Of a stretch of DNA of 64,000 bases, positions 40,328 through 49,541 are shown one piece after another. The position numbers and the translations under genes were made by a program. The stretch comes from Paracoccaceae bacterium (GTDB lineage Bacteria; Pseudomonadota; Alphaproteobacteria; Rhodobacterales; Rhodobacteraceae): contig JAOGIM010000008.1 of assembly GCA_028150825.1 (NCBI GenBank), positions 1-64,000 on the forward strand, given 5' to 3'. The notes beneath the pieces were generated by a model. The model searched no databases. It was not told the origin of the DNA and worked only from the letters and a program-made list of their open reading frames with translations. Each line of letters opens with the position of its first letter. Positions within the stretch are counted from its first letter, which is position 1.

Positions 40328-41164
40328 TTACTTTGCATCCCGCCTTGCAGCTTCATAAGCAAGCATTGTTCTTTTGACAGGTAATCCCCAATGATAACCA
40401 CCAAGCTCTCCCGATTTACGTAAAGCTCTGTGGCATGGAATAATCCAGCTGATTGGGTTTTTGCCAATCGCAGTTCCAACGGCCCTTGTTGCTTTGTGAT
40501 TTCCAACCGCATTTGCAATATCAGAATAAGTTGTCACCTGACCTGGTGGAATTTGCATCAAGGCCGCCCAAACTTTTATCTGGAAAGGGGTCCCTATCAA
40601 ATGAAGTGGTGGGGCTTTTGAAGCTTTAAAAACGTCTTGAGCCAATTGATTGGCTTTATCAGAGTGAGCTTCAAAATAGGCTTTGGGCCAACGATTGAAC
40701 ATATTTTGAAGAGCCTCCTTGCGTCCACTCTCAGCAGAAAACGCAATTCCGCAGATACCGCGATCCGTAACCATAACAAGCGCTTCTCCAAATGGGCTAT
40801 CCTGCCAGCAGTAGCCGATCTTGATTTCATTGTCTTGTCTAGCAAATTCGTCTGGACCCATGGCTTCCCATCCCACGAACAGGTCTTGCAATCGTCCTGT
40901 GCCTGACAAGCCGAATTCTTGGGCGGTTGCGATGGTTGAATGGTGGTTTTGCAAAAGCTCTTTTGAATATTCCAGCATTAGATACTGTTGATATTTCTTA
41001 GGCGAAAGACCAACCCATTTTGAGAATAAATGTTGAAAATGCGCACTGCTCATTCCCATTCGTGTCGATAGCTCAGACAGCGACAGAGCCTTTTCAGCCT
41101 GATCAATCTCTTGGATCGCGTTTTTTAAGACGTTATAGGAGTGGTTAGTTTCAGAATTATCCAT
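40328..41164 (-). CDS. AraC-type HTH fused to O6-alkylguanine-DNA alkyltransferase (Ada/Ogt-like)
   Basis: The 278-residue protein has an AraC-family helix-turn-helix domain (about 10-105, with LSELSTRMGMSSAHFQHLF) and a methylguanine methyltransferase domain (about 115-270) with TPFQIKVWAALMQIPPG, AVGTAIGKNP and the methyl-accepting Cys244 in IIPCHR. It lacks the N-terminal phosphotriester-repair domain of E. coli Ada, so it may repair DNA and regulate transcription without that methylation switch. It is divergent from the kinase gene at 41391. Confidence 0.93.
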   Translation of the reverse strand: MDNSETNHSYNVLKNAIQEIDQAEKALSLSELSTRMGMSSAHFQHLFSKWVGLSPKKYQQYLMLEYSKELLQNHHSTIATAQEFGLSGTGRLQDLFVGWEAMGPDEFARQDNEIKIGYCWQDSPFGEALVMVTDRGICGIAFSAESGRKEALQNMFNRWPKAYFEAHSDKANQLAQDVFKASKAPPLHLIGTPFQIKVWAALMQIPPGQVTTYSDIANAVGNHKATRAVGTAIGKNPISWIIPCHRALRKSGELGGYHWGLPVKRTMLAYEAARRDAK

Positions 41165-41390
41165 ATTTAGGGTTTTCCTTTAGCAACACGCTGCCAGGCT
41201 GATTGGTGCAATACGTACCAAATTGTGCGCGATAGGCTTGTCTTTTGTAAGACATAAAGGCATATATTTTCAACGTTGTGAACGGCCGTTATCTCAGTGC
41301 AGGCGCAATTTTTGAAAATTATATTTTGTACCACATTTTTCAGAAGTGCGTTTAATCGAAAAATTGTAAGTTGATTAAGGAACCGTGAAT

Positions 41391-42380
41391 ATGAAAAAAT
41401 ATCAGGTTATGGGCATTGGGAATGCAGTCGTTGATGTAATCACTACCGCCGAAGATACTTTTCTTCATGAAATGAATATCGAAAAAGGCATTATGCAGTT
41501 GGTTGACAGTGATAGAGGGGATATACTTTACGCAGAAATGAAGGATCGGATCCAAGCTCCAGGTGGGGCTGTCGCAAATACGCTTGCCGGTCTTGGTGCA
41601 TTGGGCGTGCGTACAGCCTTTATTGGGCGCGTCTGCGACGATCCTTTGGGAGAGTTTTATGCCAGTTCGATGCAAAAAGATGGGACTGACTTTTTAAATG
41701 CTCCTATCGTCGGTGGAGAATTACCAACCTCCAGGTCAATGATTTTTGTCTCGCCTGATGGAGAGCGGTCGATGAATACCTATTTAGGTATCTCTGCTGA
41801 GTTGGGGCCAGATGATGTTCCAATCGATGTGGCTTCCCAAACCGATTTTGTTTTTTTAGAAGGGTATTTGTTTGATAAAGACAAAGGGAAAGAGGCCTTC
41901 AAACGGCTTGCACGAGTATGTAGATCTGCAGGGGGCCGCGCTGGTATTGCCATTTCTGACCCTTTCTGTGTCGAGCGGCATCGAAGCGATTTTCTCACCC
42001 TTATCGAGCATGAGCTCGATTTTGTGATGGGTAATGAGGATGAAGTGAAATCACTTTTTGAGACAAATGATCTAGATATAGCACTTCAAAAGGTATCGAC
42101 GATTTGTGAGTTAGTGGTCTGTACACGTGGTGGAGATGGGGTCAGCGTGATAATTAAAGGGCGACGCATTGATGTCACTGTCGGTCGTGTCCTCCCGGTG
42201 GATGCCACGGGTGCTGGTGATCAGTTTGCTGCGGGATTTTTATTTGGGTTGATCAATGATTGCGATATCGTAAGCTGTTGTAAAATGGGGGCTATCGCGG
42301 CTGGCGAAGTCATTGGACACATTGGCCCGCGCCCACAAGAGGATATAAAAAAACTGATCAAAAACCAAGGACTTTTGTAG
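41391..42380 (+). CDS. PfkB-family kinase, adenosine-kinase-like
   Basis: The ATG at 41391 lies eight bases after AAGGAA and is preferred to the in-frame GTG at 41385. The 329-residue protein has PfkB landmarks: the N-terminal GIGNAVVDVI, PGGAVANTLAGLGALG and IGRVCDDPLG, and the C-terminal anion-hole and catalytic motif DATGAGDQFAAGFL with the base Asp. The sequence is most like the adenosine kinase/sugar kinase branch common in alphaproteobacteria. Substrate assignment is by family only. Confidence 0.9.
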   Translation: MKKYQVMGIGNAVVDVITTAEDTFLHEMNIEKGIMQLVDSDRGDILYAEMKDRIQAPGGAVANTLAGLGALGVRTAFIGRVCDDPLGEFYASSMQKDGTDFLNAPIVGGELPTSRSMIFVSPDGERSMNTYLGISAELGPDDVPIDVASQTDFVFLEGYLFDKDKGKEAFKRLARVCRSAGGRAGIAISDPFCVERHRSDFLTLIEHELDFVMGNEDEVKSLFETNDLDIALQKVSTICELVVCTRGGDGVSVIIKGRRIDVTVGRVLPVDATGAGDQFAAGFLFGLINDCDIVSCCKMGAIAAGEVIGHIGPRPQEDIKKLIKNQGLL

Positions 42381-43280
42381 GCTAATTACATTTTTATTTG
42401 CTTCAGCGCTTAACTTAAAATGTTAGCCAAGTTGCTCAAATTGGCTTCAATCTGCTGATCTGAGATGATCTGAACATACAAATTTGTAGTTTATGTTGAT
42501 GCTTAAGGCCCAAAAAAAATAGATTTAGTAATCGACTTTTCTAAACAACACGCTGTGTTTCTCACTTCTTCCGAACCACATAAATTCCATACACTTTTTA
42601 AACATCTGATCCTATCGGGGAGATTGAACCAAAATGCTCACGTTTCCGATTGTGAAATTTCTTAGTCTTTTTAACATCGACGACTAAATTGAACTCAATC
42701 TTCACCCCTTAAAATTATTTATAAAAAACAGTTTGTTGCAAATTAGATTGTCGAAGATTTTAACACGCATTCTAATATGCAGTTTCTAAATAACATTTTT
42801 AACAAGGATGTCGCTGGGTTGCCTAGGCTTGGCGTTATTACGTCGTTCTCTAAAAAGAAATCGAGCAATTCCCAATTATTGTTGGCGTCCCTTTTTGAAT
42901 GTTGTTACACGGGCCGTAGCTTCATTTGTCTTGACCCTTAAAATGATCAAATAGTATCAAAGTTTTGTTCAGCTTAAGCAAAAAAAAATTTGAAATTGAC
43001 TGCAAAATTCGTGGTGCAACTTTATGGCCATACGCAGCGTACAAATCAAGTTTCTGAAAGAGCATTTATAGATAACATCGCAACGCTTTTATCAAGTATC
43101 CGCAATGATTTGCCGACCAGATTTTTTGGATAAAAAAACATTTCTTAAAAAACTTTTAGGGTTCATGGATGGGTCAGGCTAATATAAAAATATTTCCCAG
43201 TTAATGGTTTTTTTGGACTTGACCAATCTGCTGTGGAAAACATTATGGCGCAGCAGTGTTTTTTATGATTGAGGGTTCCC
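42381..43280. other. Large A+T-rich intergenic region
   Basis: About 900 bases, the longest gene-free stretch of the window. The only short frame of note is 42777-42941 (54 codons, MQFLNNIFNKDVAGLPRLGV at its start), which has no ribosome site and no recognised family. I see no tRNA, clear terminator or repeat. It may hold decayed sequence. Confidence 0.5.
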
Positions 43281-43661
43281 ATGGGATATCAGTACGACAT
43301 TAATAATATATTCGCAAAAATTCTGAGGTCAGAGATTCCGAATAAGACTGTAATCGAGACAGATCATTCATTAGCTTTTGAAGATATCAATCCTCAGGCT
43401 CCTGTTCACGTGTTAATTATACCGAAAGGTCCCTACGTTAGCTATGACCATTTTGCACAGGAGGGATCTGATCAAGAGATAGTTGATTTTAATCGTACAA
43501 TTGGAGAAGTCTGCAGGATTACTGGAGTCCAAGCCCATAGCGGTGGCTATGGATTTCGCACGATTTCGAATACAGGTGAACATGGTGTACAAGAAGTACC
43601 TCACCTGCATGTTCACATCCTTGGTGGCCGTTGGCTTGGCAGAATGTTGTCCAACACCTGA
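43281..43661 (+). CDS. HIT-family protein (HinT-like)
   Basis: The 126-residue protein is a histidine-triad nucleotide-binding protein with the catalytic HLHVHILGG near the C terminus and IFAKILRSEIPNKTV, FEDINPQAPVHVLIIPK upstream. HinT proteins hydrolyse purine phosphoramidates such as aminoacyl-AMP. The ATG at 43281, six bases after GAGG, is preferred to an in-frame TTG at 43269. It converges with the ABC ATPase gene. Confidence 0.93.
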   Translation: MGYQYDINNIFAKILRSEIPNKTVIETDHSLAFEDINPQAPVHVLIIPKGPYVSYDHFAQEGSDQEIVDFNRTIGEVCRITGVQAHSGGYGFRTISNTGEHGVQEVPHLHVHILGGRWLGRMLSNT

Positions 43662-43674
43662 ACCTAGATCTGAT

Positions 43675-44613
43675 TTAGGAAGATTTCGTTGATGTAATTT
43701 TTAGAAAGACATCTTCTAGGTCGGCTTCAACTGTTTTAACGTCTTCAATGCCGATTGCCGCCTGCCGAATTAGCTCAAGGACATCACCGGCGGTTATTCT
43801 TGAGGAAGAATATGAGAGGACGAGCCTGCCGTCGTCAAGAATATTGCTGTCTACCTGTGGATGATGAGGAAATTTAGGAGATCCAGTTGAGGCTTTTATA
43901 ACTAGAGATTTGCGATCCAACTGCGCAAGTAAGTTTTTAGTGCTGTCCCTTGCGATAACCTGTCCATGATCCAAAATTGCGAGTTCTTCGCACATTTTTT
44001 CAGCTTCCTCAAGATAATGCGTCGTCAGAATAATAGTCGTACCATGTTCCTCATTCAGCCTGAGCATATTCTCCCAGAGCATCTGCCTAACTTCCAAATC
44101 AACCCCCGCAGTTGGTTCGTCCAAAACGAGTATTTGCGGTTTATGGACTAAGGCTTTGGCCAGTAATAGACGTCTGCGCATTCCCCCAGAAAGGGTCCTT
44201 GCATAGGCATCAGCTTTATCTGAAAGTCCAACAAGTTTCAAAATCTCATCACTTTGCCGTTCATTTTTGGGAATGCCGTATAATCCGGCTTGAACGTCCA
44301 AAGCGGCGCGTGGCGTAAAAAATGGATCGAGATTTAATTCCTGTGGCATTACACCGATTGCAGCGCGAGACTGTCTTGGATTATTGTCCTGATCAAAGCC
44401 CCAAATCATTACAGAACCTTTAGTTTTCAAAACTAGTCCTGCCAAAATGTTGATCAATGTCGATTTTCCGGCTCCATTTGGACCCAGAAGGCCAAAAACT
44501 TTGCCTGTAGGAACTTTTAAATCAATTCCTTTTAAAGCTTTTTTTTCTGGACTTTGCTTGGTTGATGCATAGGTTTTAAATAGTTGTTTAATTTCGAGCG
44601 CCGATTTCAGCAA
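43675..44613 (-). CDS. ABC transporter ATP-binding protein (ABC-2 export type)
   Basis: The 312-residue ATPase has Walker A GPNGAGKST at about 44-52, signature LSGGMRRRLLLAKAL, Walker B ILVLDEPTAGVD and the switch His in LTTHYLEEAE. The C-terminal extension of about 90 residues is usual in YadG/DrrA-like ABC-2 exporters. The permease gene is not adjacent in the window, so the partner and substrate are unknown. It is divergent from the zinc-finger gene at 44685. Confidence 0.9.
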   Translation of the reverse strand: MLKSALEIKQLFKTYASTKQSPEKKALKGIDLKVPTGKVFGLLGPNGAGKSTLINILAGLVLKTKGSVMIWGFDQDNNPRQSRAAIGVMPQELNLDPFFTPRAALDVQAGLYGIPKNERQSDEILKLVGLSDKADAYARTLSGGMRRRLLLAKALVHKPQILVLDEPTAGVDLEVRQMLWENMLRLNEEHGTTIILTTHYLEEAEKMCEELAILDHGQVIARDSTKNLLAQLDRKSLVIKASTGSPKFPHHPQVDSNILDDGRLVLSYSSSRITAGDVLELIRQAAIGIEDVKTVEADLEDVFLKITSTKSS

Positions 44614-44684
44614 TATACTTGCCCCTTTGAAACTGATCCCTCATAAAGGAGCTAAAGCACATTCCACCAAAAGGAAATGGTTTG

Positions 44685-44867
44685 ATGGCCACTGCCGTAC
44701 CGGAAATTAAAATAGTTGAAAATTACAGAATATCTTGTGATGGCGGTGAGAGCGCTCTTGGGCACCCCAGAGTATGGCTTCAAATTCCAACTGAGAAAGG
44801 TTGGGTTGAGTGTCCATATTGTGACTGTAAAATGATCCACGCTGATTTTGCGGATAACCCTCGCTGA
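44685..44867 (+). CDS. Small zinc-finger protein, NDUFS6-like
   Basis: The 60-residue protein has the pattern CDGGESALGHPRVWLQI followed by CPYCDCKMI, the zinc-binding signature of the mitochondrial complex I subunit NDUFS6 and its alphaproteobacterial homologues. A role with complex I is known for the mitochondrial protein; here it is inferred. The ATG at 44685 with AAAGGA upstream is used; a TTG one codon before is in frame. It converges with the fleQ-like gene. Confidence 0.9.
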   Translation: MATAVPEIKIVENYRISCDGGESALGHPRVWLQIPTEKGWVECPYCDCKMIHADFADNPR

Positions 44868-44896
44868 TAAATGTAACTTAAACTTATAAAAGTTGT

Positions 44897-46000
44897 TTAG
44901 TTTCTGGGTTTGGATTGAAAAGACCTATTCATCACAGCGTAAAATTTTATCTTTTCTAGAAGGGCTTCCTGTGTCAGACCAAGGTTTTGCGCTGCTTTCT
45001 CTACGCTACCGTTTGCATAATCAAGGGCTGTGGTTATCAATTTTTCTTCAATTTCCGATAAGAATTGATTTAAGTTAAGGGGTTGGTTTCTTGCAAAGTA
45101 GCTGGCAAAGTCGTGCTTTTCTTGAAAGGAACCCCCAGCAGAGACTGGAATATCATTCATCGCTATGGATCCGACGTCGTCCCAAAGGCTCGCTTGGGCA
45201 ATCTCGCTGCCTTCGCCAGTTTCAAAGTTTGGCATAAGCGGTTTTATTTTGTCGATACCGAGCGTCTGACCACTGAAAAGAACTGAGCATTTTTGTAAAA
45301 AATTTGCCAGTTCACGTATATTACCAGGCCATGAGTATGCTCTTAGAAAGCCCATTGCTTCGGGATCAAAACGTGCTGGCAGAATTTTCTTTTCAGTTTT
45401 TTTTAGGCGTAAAGATAGAACTGTAATAAGCTCCTCTAAATCTTCAGTACGCTCTGCCAATGGTGGATTTTCGATTGTATAAACAGCGATGCGGTAGAGC
45501 AGGTCTGCCCTGAATTTTCCTTGTCGGGCTAAATCGCCAATATCGGTATGAGTGGCGCAGACAAGTCTAAAATCCACCGGTGTGGACTTTTCGGAGCCGA
45601 TTTTCTGCACTGTTTTTGTTTCCAGAACGCGGAGTAATTTAGCTTGCAGAGAAAATGGCATGTCACCAATTTCATCCAGGAAAAGGGTTCCGTCAGCGGC
45701 CTCTTCTACTTTGCCTTTTCGCGCTTTGTCGGCTCCTGTAAAAGAGCCTTTTTCATAACCAAAAAGTTCAGCCTCTAAAAGTTCCGAAGGAATAGCGGCA
45801 GAGTTTACGGCGACAAAGTTTCCTTTCCTACCAGAGAGCTTATGAATTCCCTTGGCGATAAGTTCTTTGCCAGAACCTGTTGGGCCAACTGCAAGCACAT
45901 TAACGGGATAGGGAGCAGCCATTTCTATATGTTGGCGTACATCTTGTATTTGGTCGGAAGACCCTGCTATCAAATTGTCAAGAAATTTAGAACCTGCCAT
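44897..46000 (-). CDS. fleQ: Sigma-54 activator FleQ-like, with Fis HTH and no receiver domain
   Basis: The 367-residue protein begins directly with the AAA+ sigma-54 interaction domain: Walker A GPTGSGKE at 39-46, the sigma-54 contact loop as GSFTGA (85-90, instead of GAFTGA), Walker B TLFLDEIGD and the arginine-finger region YSWPGNIRELANF. A Fis-type helix-turn-helix ends it (about 310-355, EKAAQNLGLTQEALLEKI). No N-terminal receiver is present. It is divergent from the fleT-like gene at the head of the flagellar operon. In Rhodobacter sphaeroides FleQ is the DNA-binding partner in a FleQ/FleT activator of Fla1 flagellar genes; the assignment here is by architecture and position. Confidence 0.82.
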   Translation of the reverse strand: MAGSKFLDNLIAGSSDQIQDVRQHIEMAAPYPVNVLAVGPTGSGKELIAKGIHKLSGRKGNFVAVNSAAIPSELLEAELFGYEKGSFTGADKARKGKVEEAADGTLFLDEIGDMPFSLQAKLLRVLETKTVQKIGSEKSTPVDFRLVCATHTDIGDLARQGKFRADLLYRIAVYTIENPPLAERTEDLEELITVLSLRLKKTEKKILPARFDPEAMGFLRAYSWPGNIRELANFLQKCSVLFSGQTLGIDKIKPLMPNFETGEGSEIAQASLWDDVGSIAMNDIPVSAGGSFQEKHDFASYFARNQPLNLNQFLSEIEEKLITTALDYANGSVEKAAQNLGLTQEALLEKIKFYAVMNRSFQSKPRN

Positions 46001-46115
46001 CGATATTTGTTACCTAAAAATCACCTTAATACACAACATTTTTGACACCATTCTAAAGAATTAGCCAGACCAATAATTGCTTATATCAGCAGTTTTAATA
46101 GGACTTCAAAGTTTT

Positions 46116-46131
46116 TGGCACGCAAATTGCC
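46116..46131 (+). promoter_or_regulatory. Sigma-54 (-24/-12) promoter of fleT
   Basis: TGGCAC, five bases, then TTGCC fits the consensus TGGCAC-N5-TTGCW except for the last base. The expected start site near 46142 leaves a leader of about 15 bases with the GGAG ribosome site. Confidence 0.88.
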
Positions 46132-46156
46132 TTTTGTTACTTGAAGGAGAGTCAAT

Positions 46157-47311
46157 ATGCTTTACTCGATACAGGTCTGTAATTTTGCTGCTGCTTTGCC
46201 TATTTCGCGTATACTTCAAAATTATCAGTGCCCAACAATTGAGCACCTCGACAAACAATCTGGGATTGAGCGCGGTGGTCAAAAAGTAAAGGCAATTTTG
46301 AGCTTGGCCTTTGAAAAAGAAATAGGCGGTCTGAAAAACGTTGTCGAGCTAATCAAAAGACGCGGTGCTAAATCCCTAGCTATTATCGAAGAGAATGCAA
46401 AGTCGTTTTCTGTAGAGCGTTCTATGAATGGTGCTTTGCTACGTATAGCTCTACCCAAAACTGAACACTCCCTTGAAAAACAGTTTTTACTGAACCTTGC
46501 GGTGAGTTTCATCACGGAAGGTGAAAGTACCATTGCAGCGGATCCGCGCTCTATCGATCTTCTGACACTCAGCCGGAAGGTCGCAAAATCAAACGTAAAT
46601 GTTTTTGTGAATGGTCCTACTGGAAGTGGCAAAGAAATTCTCGCGCAGTACATCCATAAAAACTCTCCACGTGGCTCAAACGCTTTTGTGGCAATTAACT
46701 GTGCAGCGATCCCGGAAAATATGTTAGAAGCTTTGTTGTTTGGTCACAAGAAAGGGGCGTTTACTGGGGCATCTACTGCCAGTGATGGCATTTTCAAAGC
46801 GGCTGATGGCGGGACTTTACTGCTTGATGAGGTGTCTGAAATGTCCATGCCGCTGCAAGCGAAGCTGCTAAGAGTGCTGCAAGAAAAATCTGTTGTGCCG
46901 CTTGGTGCTTCTACGGCGATTCCAATCGATGTTAGGACTCTGGCAACCTCGAACCGCAATATTCCACAAGAGATTAAATTTGGGCGTTTTCGCGAAGACT
47001 TATATTTTAGGTTGAACGTATTTCCACTGGCCACTTATGCATTGAATGATCGCGCGGCAGATATCATTCCAATTACTGCAGAATTACTGGTGAGGCACCA
47101 GACAGACCTTGAAGATTTTCCAATCATATCTGGTCCAGCACTAAAAATCTTGCACGATTACACTTGGCCAGGAAATGTTCGAGAATTGGAAAATGTTATC
47201 CAACGCGCCACGGTATTACGCAATGATCGTTTTATTGGCGTTGAAGACATTATGATCGACCGTCCAATGGTTGAAGAAGACACAGTACCCGCAATGGTAG
47301 CACAGGTCTGA
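46157..47311 (+). CDS. fleT: Sigma-54 activator FleT-like, without DNA-binding domain
   Basis: The 384-residue protein has an unassigned N-terminal part (1-125), then a full AAA+ sigma-54 interaction domain: Walker A GPTGSGKE at 153-160, GAFTGA at 200-205, TLLLDEVSEM and YTWPGNVRELENVIQRA. It ends about 30 residues later without a helix-turn-helix. This matches FleT of Rhodobacter sphaeroides, which needs FleQ for DNA binding. GGAGAG precedes the ATG and a -24/-12 promoter lies 26 bases further up. FliE starts 12 bases downstream, so fleT heads fliEFGHIJ. Confidence 0.83.
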   Translation: MLYSIQVCNFAAALPISRILQNYQCPTIEHLDKQSGIERGGQKVKAILSLAFEKEIGGLKNVVELIKRRGAKSLAIIEENAKSFSVERSMNGALLRIALPKTEHSLEKQFLLNLAVSFITEGESTIAADPRSIDLLTLSRKVAKSNVNVFVNGPTGSGKEILAQYIHKNSPRGSNAFVAINCAAIPENMLEALLFGHKKGAFTGASTASDGIFKAADGGTLLLDEVSEMSMPLQAKLLRVLQEKSVVPLGASTAIPIDVRTLATSNRNIPQEIKFGRFREDLYFRLNVFPLATYALNDRAADIIPITAELLVRHQTDLEDFPIISGPALKILHDYTWPGNVRELENVIQRATVLRNDRFIGVEDIMIDRPMVEEDTVPAMVAQV

Positions 47312-47323
47312 GGAGACGACGAT

Positions 47324-47665
47324 ATGTCAAGTATTTCGGGAATTAGTAGCCTTCAGTCTATTAGGTCAGCGCATGAGAGTGCAATGTCAAAAATGGATGG
47401 TATGAGACAAAAATTAGGAGGCGAGGGCGACACAAGCTCTGTGGCGACGTCATTTGCTGATCGTTTGCAATTGTCTCTTAATTCAGTTGCTGATGCGCAA
47501 AGCCAAGCTGCAAAATCAGTTGAGGATTACGAACTAGGCAGAGAAGAAGATTTGAGTAAAGTAATGGTAAATCAACAGATTTCATCGCTTGGTTTTCAAC
47601 TTACTATGAACGTGAGAAACAAAGCCCTGACTGCCTATAAAGAAATTATAAACATGCCAGTTTAA
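47324..47665 (+). CDS. fliE: Flagellar hook-basal body protein FliE
   Basis: FliE joins the MS ring to the proximal rod. The 113-residue protein has the family C terminus VMVNQQISSLGFQLTMNVRNKALTAYKEI-type segment (residues about 80-110) and a low-complexity N terminus. It is the first structural gene after fleT, with AGGAG upstream of its ATG, and is followed by fliF after 20 bases. Confidence 0.9.
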   Translation: MSSISGISSLQSIRSAHESAMSKMDGMRQKLGGEGDTSSVATSFADRLQLSLNSVADAQSQAAKSVEDYELGREEDLSKVMVNQQISSLGFQLTMNVRNKALTAYKEIINMPV

Positions 47666-47685
47666 CTGAGGAACAGAATTAGAAA

Positions 47686-49530
47686 ATGACTGATCTAACT
47701 ACAAATACATCTGTTTCATCTGCCCAGCAGCCTGGTATGCTCCCTGCCGTTGGCGCAGGCTTACAGCGAGCGGGTTCCTTTTATAGACAACCTAGTGTAC
47801 AGCGGGCTCTACCCAGCATCGCAGCAGCTATTGTCGCTATTATTGGGATCGTGCTTTACGTCGCGTTGCAGTCTCCAGAACGGACAACCCTCTTCTCATC
47901 TTTGAGCGAGGTGGAAAAATCTCGTGTTTTTGATGCTTTAAAGAACGGTGGAGTCGATGTGAAGATTGACTCTGTGACCGGTGAGTTGACTGTTCCAGTG
48001 GATGATTATCACTCTGCTAAACTAAATCTGGCTGCTCAGGGTATCCCAATGCAGGGCGCCGAAGGTTACAGTTCATTGGACAATATGCCAATGGGAACCA
48101 GCCGGTCGGTTGAGACGTTGAAGATTAAACAATCCCTTGAGTATGAACTTGCCCGGTCAGTAACGGAAATTGAAACTATCAAAAACGCTAGAGTTCACTT
48201 GGCGATCCCTGAAAGATCTGCGTTTGCCAGAAATACACAGGAACCCAGTGCCTCAGTATTTGTCGAACTTGGGGCCGGCCGCGCGTTAGGTTCGCAACAA
48301 GTTGAAGCGATTGTAAATTTGGTTGCTTCATCGGTTCCAAATTTGCCGAAAAGTAAGGTTTCTATCGTGGATCAAAGTGGTCGCCTACTGTCAAACGCTG
48401 TTCATGATGCAGCCTCCACGGCCTCTGAGTTGCAGTTTCAATACCGCATGAGGATCGAAGAACTATATCGGACACGTGTAGAAAGCCTTCTCACGCCTAT
48501 CGTTGGCCCCGGAAACGTATCTAGCCAAGTTAACATTGATATCGATTTTACAACGCTTGAAGTAACTGAAGATCGCGTTCTACCAGATGATGTGGCTTTA
48601 CTGAGCCAGCAGATAAGCAGAGATCAACAAGTCAGTAAACGCGCCAAAGGTATTCCAGGTGCGATGTCAAATGAACCACCCGCACAGAGTGAATTTTTGC
48701 CCATTAACGAAATGGAGACAGGCAAACAGGATCAATCTGCGGCTACTGCTAAAAATGGTGTGACTGACGCTGCTGGAAACGCTGTTACGTCTAAGGCCAA
48801 TGTCGGTAAGGAGGTCGGCAAATATTCTGGTATGCAAGCTTCTAATGATGGTTCTGGTTCTACAATGGTATCTAGTAACGAAGTTCAAAACTATGAAGTA
48901 AGTCGCCAGATATCCACTCGGAAAATGCCTTCTACAGAAATCAGAAAAGTGACCGTTGCAGTTCTATTGCGCGAACAGTCAATGGTGGCTCCAAGTGGTG
49001 AAGTCCAAATTCTGGCAATTAGTGATGAAGAAAAGGCTGAGATCAAAGAGCTTGTCTCAAGCGCTCTGGGATTGACGCCGGAGCGGGGCGATACTGTGAT
49101 TATTTCCAGTCGTCCGTTTATGACAAAAATCGTAGATGGTATCGCAAAAAATTGGTATGATGAAGCATGGGTAAAAGATCTCATGTCAAAGTCTTTGATG
49201 TTGTTGATTATCTCAGTCGTATCCCTTGCAGTTATTCGTCCACTTTTGTCTAGGCTTTTGACCCCCTCACAGGACTCATTAAAAACAGCCTTTATTGAAG
49301 ATAATGTAGATGATCTTGAAAATATGGAGCTTGGTGAGGGGCAATCCTTAGAAGATCTCAAGGCGAAGCTGAAACCTAAGAAAACGGCGATTTCTGCAGA
49401 AATGCTAGACACAGCGAATTCTTATGATGACAAAGTCGCAATTATCCGAATGATGGTATCGGATGAGTCAGGTCGTGTTGCCAATGTCTTTAAGGCGATG
49501 ATGCAAAATGAAACTGATGTCATCCAATAG
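47686..49530 (+). CDS. fliF: Flagellar M-ring protein FliF
   Basis: FliF forms the membrane MS ring. The 614 residues include a first membrane helix (about 45-65), the periplasmic ring-building motifs (TTLFSSLSEVEKSRV, KLNLAAQGIPMQG, ARVHLAIPERSAF, SVPNLPKSKVSIVDQ), a second helix near 505-525 and the C-terminal FliG-binding tail. The Ser/Gly-rich periplasmic insert near residues 320-400 is typical in position. It lies in the fliEFGHIJ series. Confidence 0.95.
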   Translation: MTDLTTNTSVSSAQQPGMLPAVGAGLQRAGSFYRQPSVQRALPSIAAAIVAIIGIVLYVALQSPERTTLFSSLSEVEKSRVFDALKNGGVDVKIDSVTGELTVPVDDYHSAKLNLAAQGIPMQGAEGYSSLDNMPMGTSRSVETLKIKQSLEYELARSVTEIETIKNARVHLAIPERSAFARNTQEPSASVFVELGAGRALGSQQVEAIVNLVASSVPNLPKSKVSIVDQSGRLLSNAVHDAASTASELQFQYRMRIEELYRTRVESLLTPIVGPGNVSSQVNIDIDFTTLEVTEDRVLPDDVALLSQQISRDQQVSKRAKGIPGAMSNEPPAQSEFLPINEMETGKQDQSAATAKNGVTDAAGNAVTSKANVGKEVGKYSGMQASNDGSGSTMVSSNEVQNYEVSRQISTRKMPSTEIRKVTVAVLLREQSMVAPSGEVQILAISDEEKAEIKELVSSALGLTPERGDTVIISSRPFMTKIVDGIAKNWYDEAWVKDLMSKSLMLLIISVVSLAVIRPLLSRLLTPSQDSLKTAFIEDNVDDLENMELGEGQSLEDLKAKLKPKKTAISAEMLDTANSYDDKVAIIRMMVSDESGRVANVFKAMMQNETDVIQ

Positions 49531-49541
49531 AAGGTTAGAAA

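Noticed and set aside
42777-42941. A 54-codon frame whose sequence vaguely recalls the P-loop region of ParA-type ATPases (VITS...LDP).
   Set aside because: The P-loop glycines and lysine are absent, there is no ribosome site and the match is too short to support.
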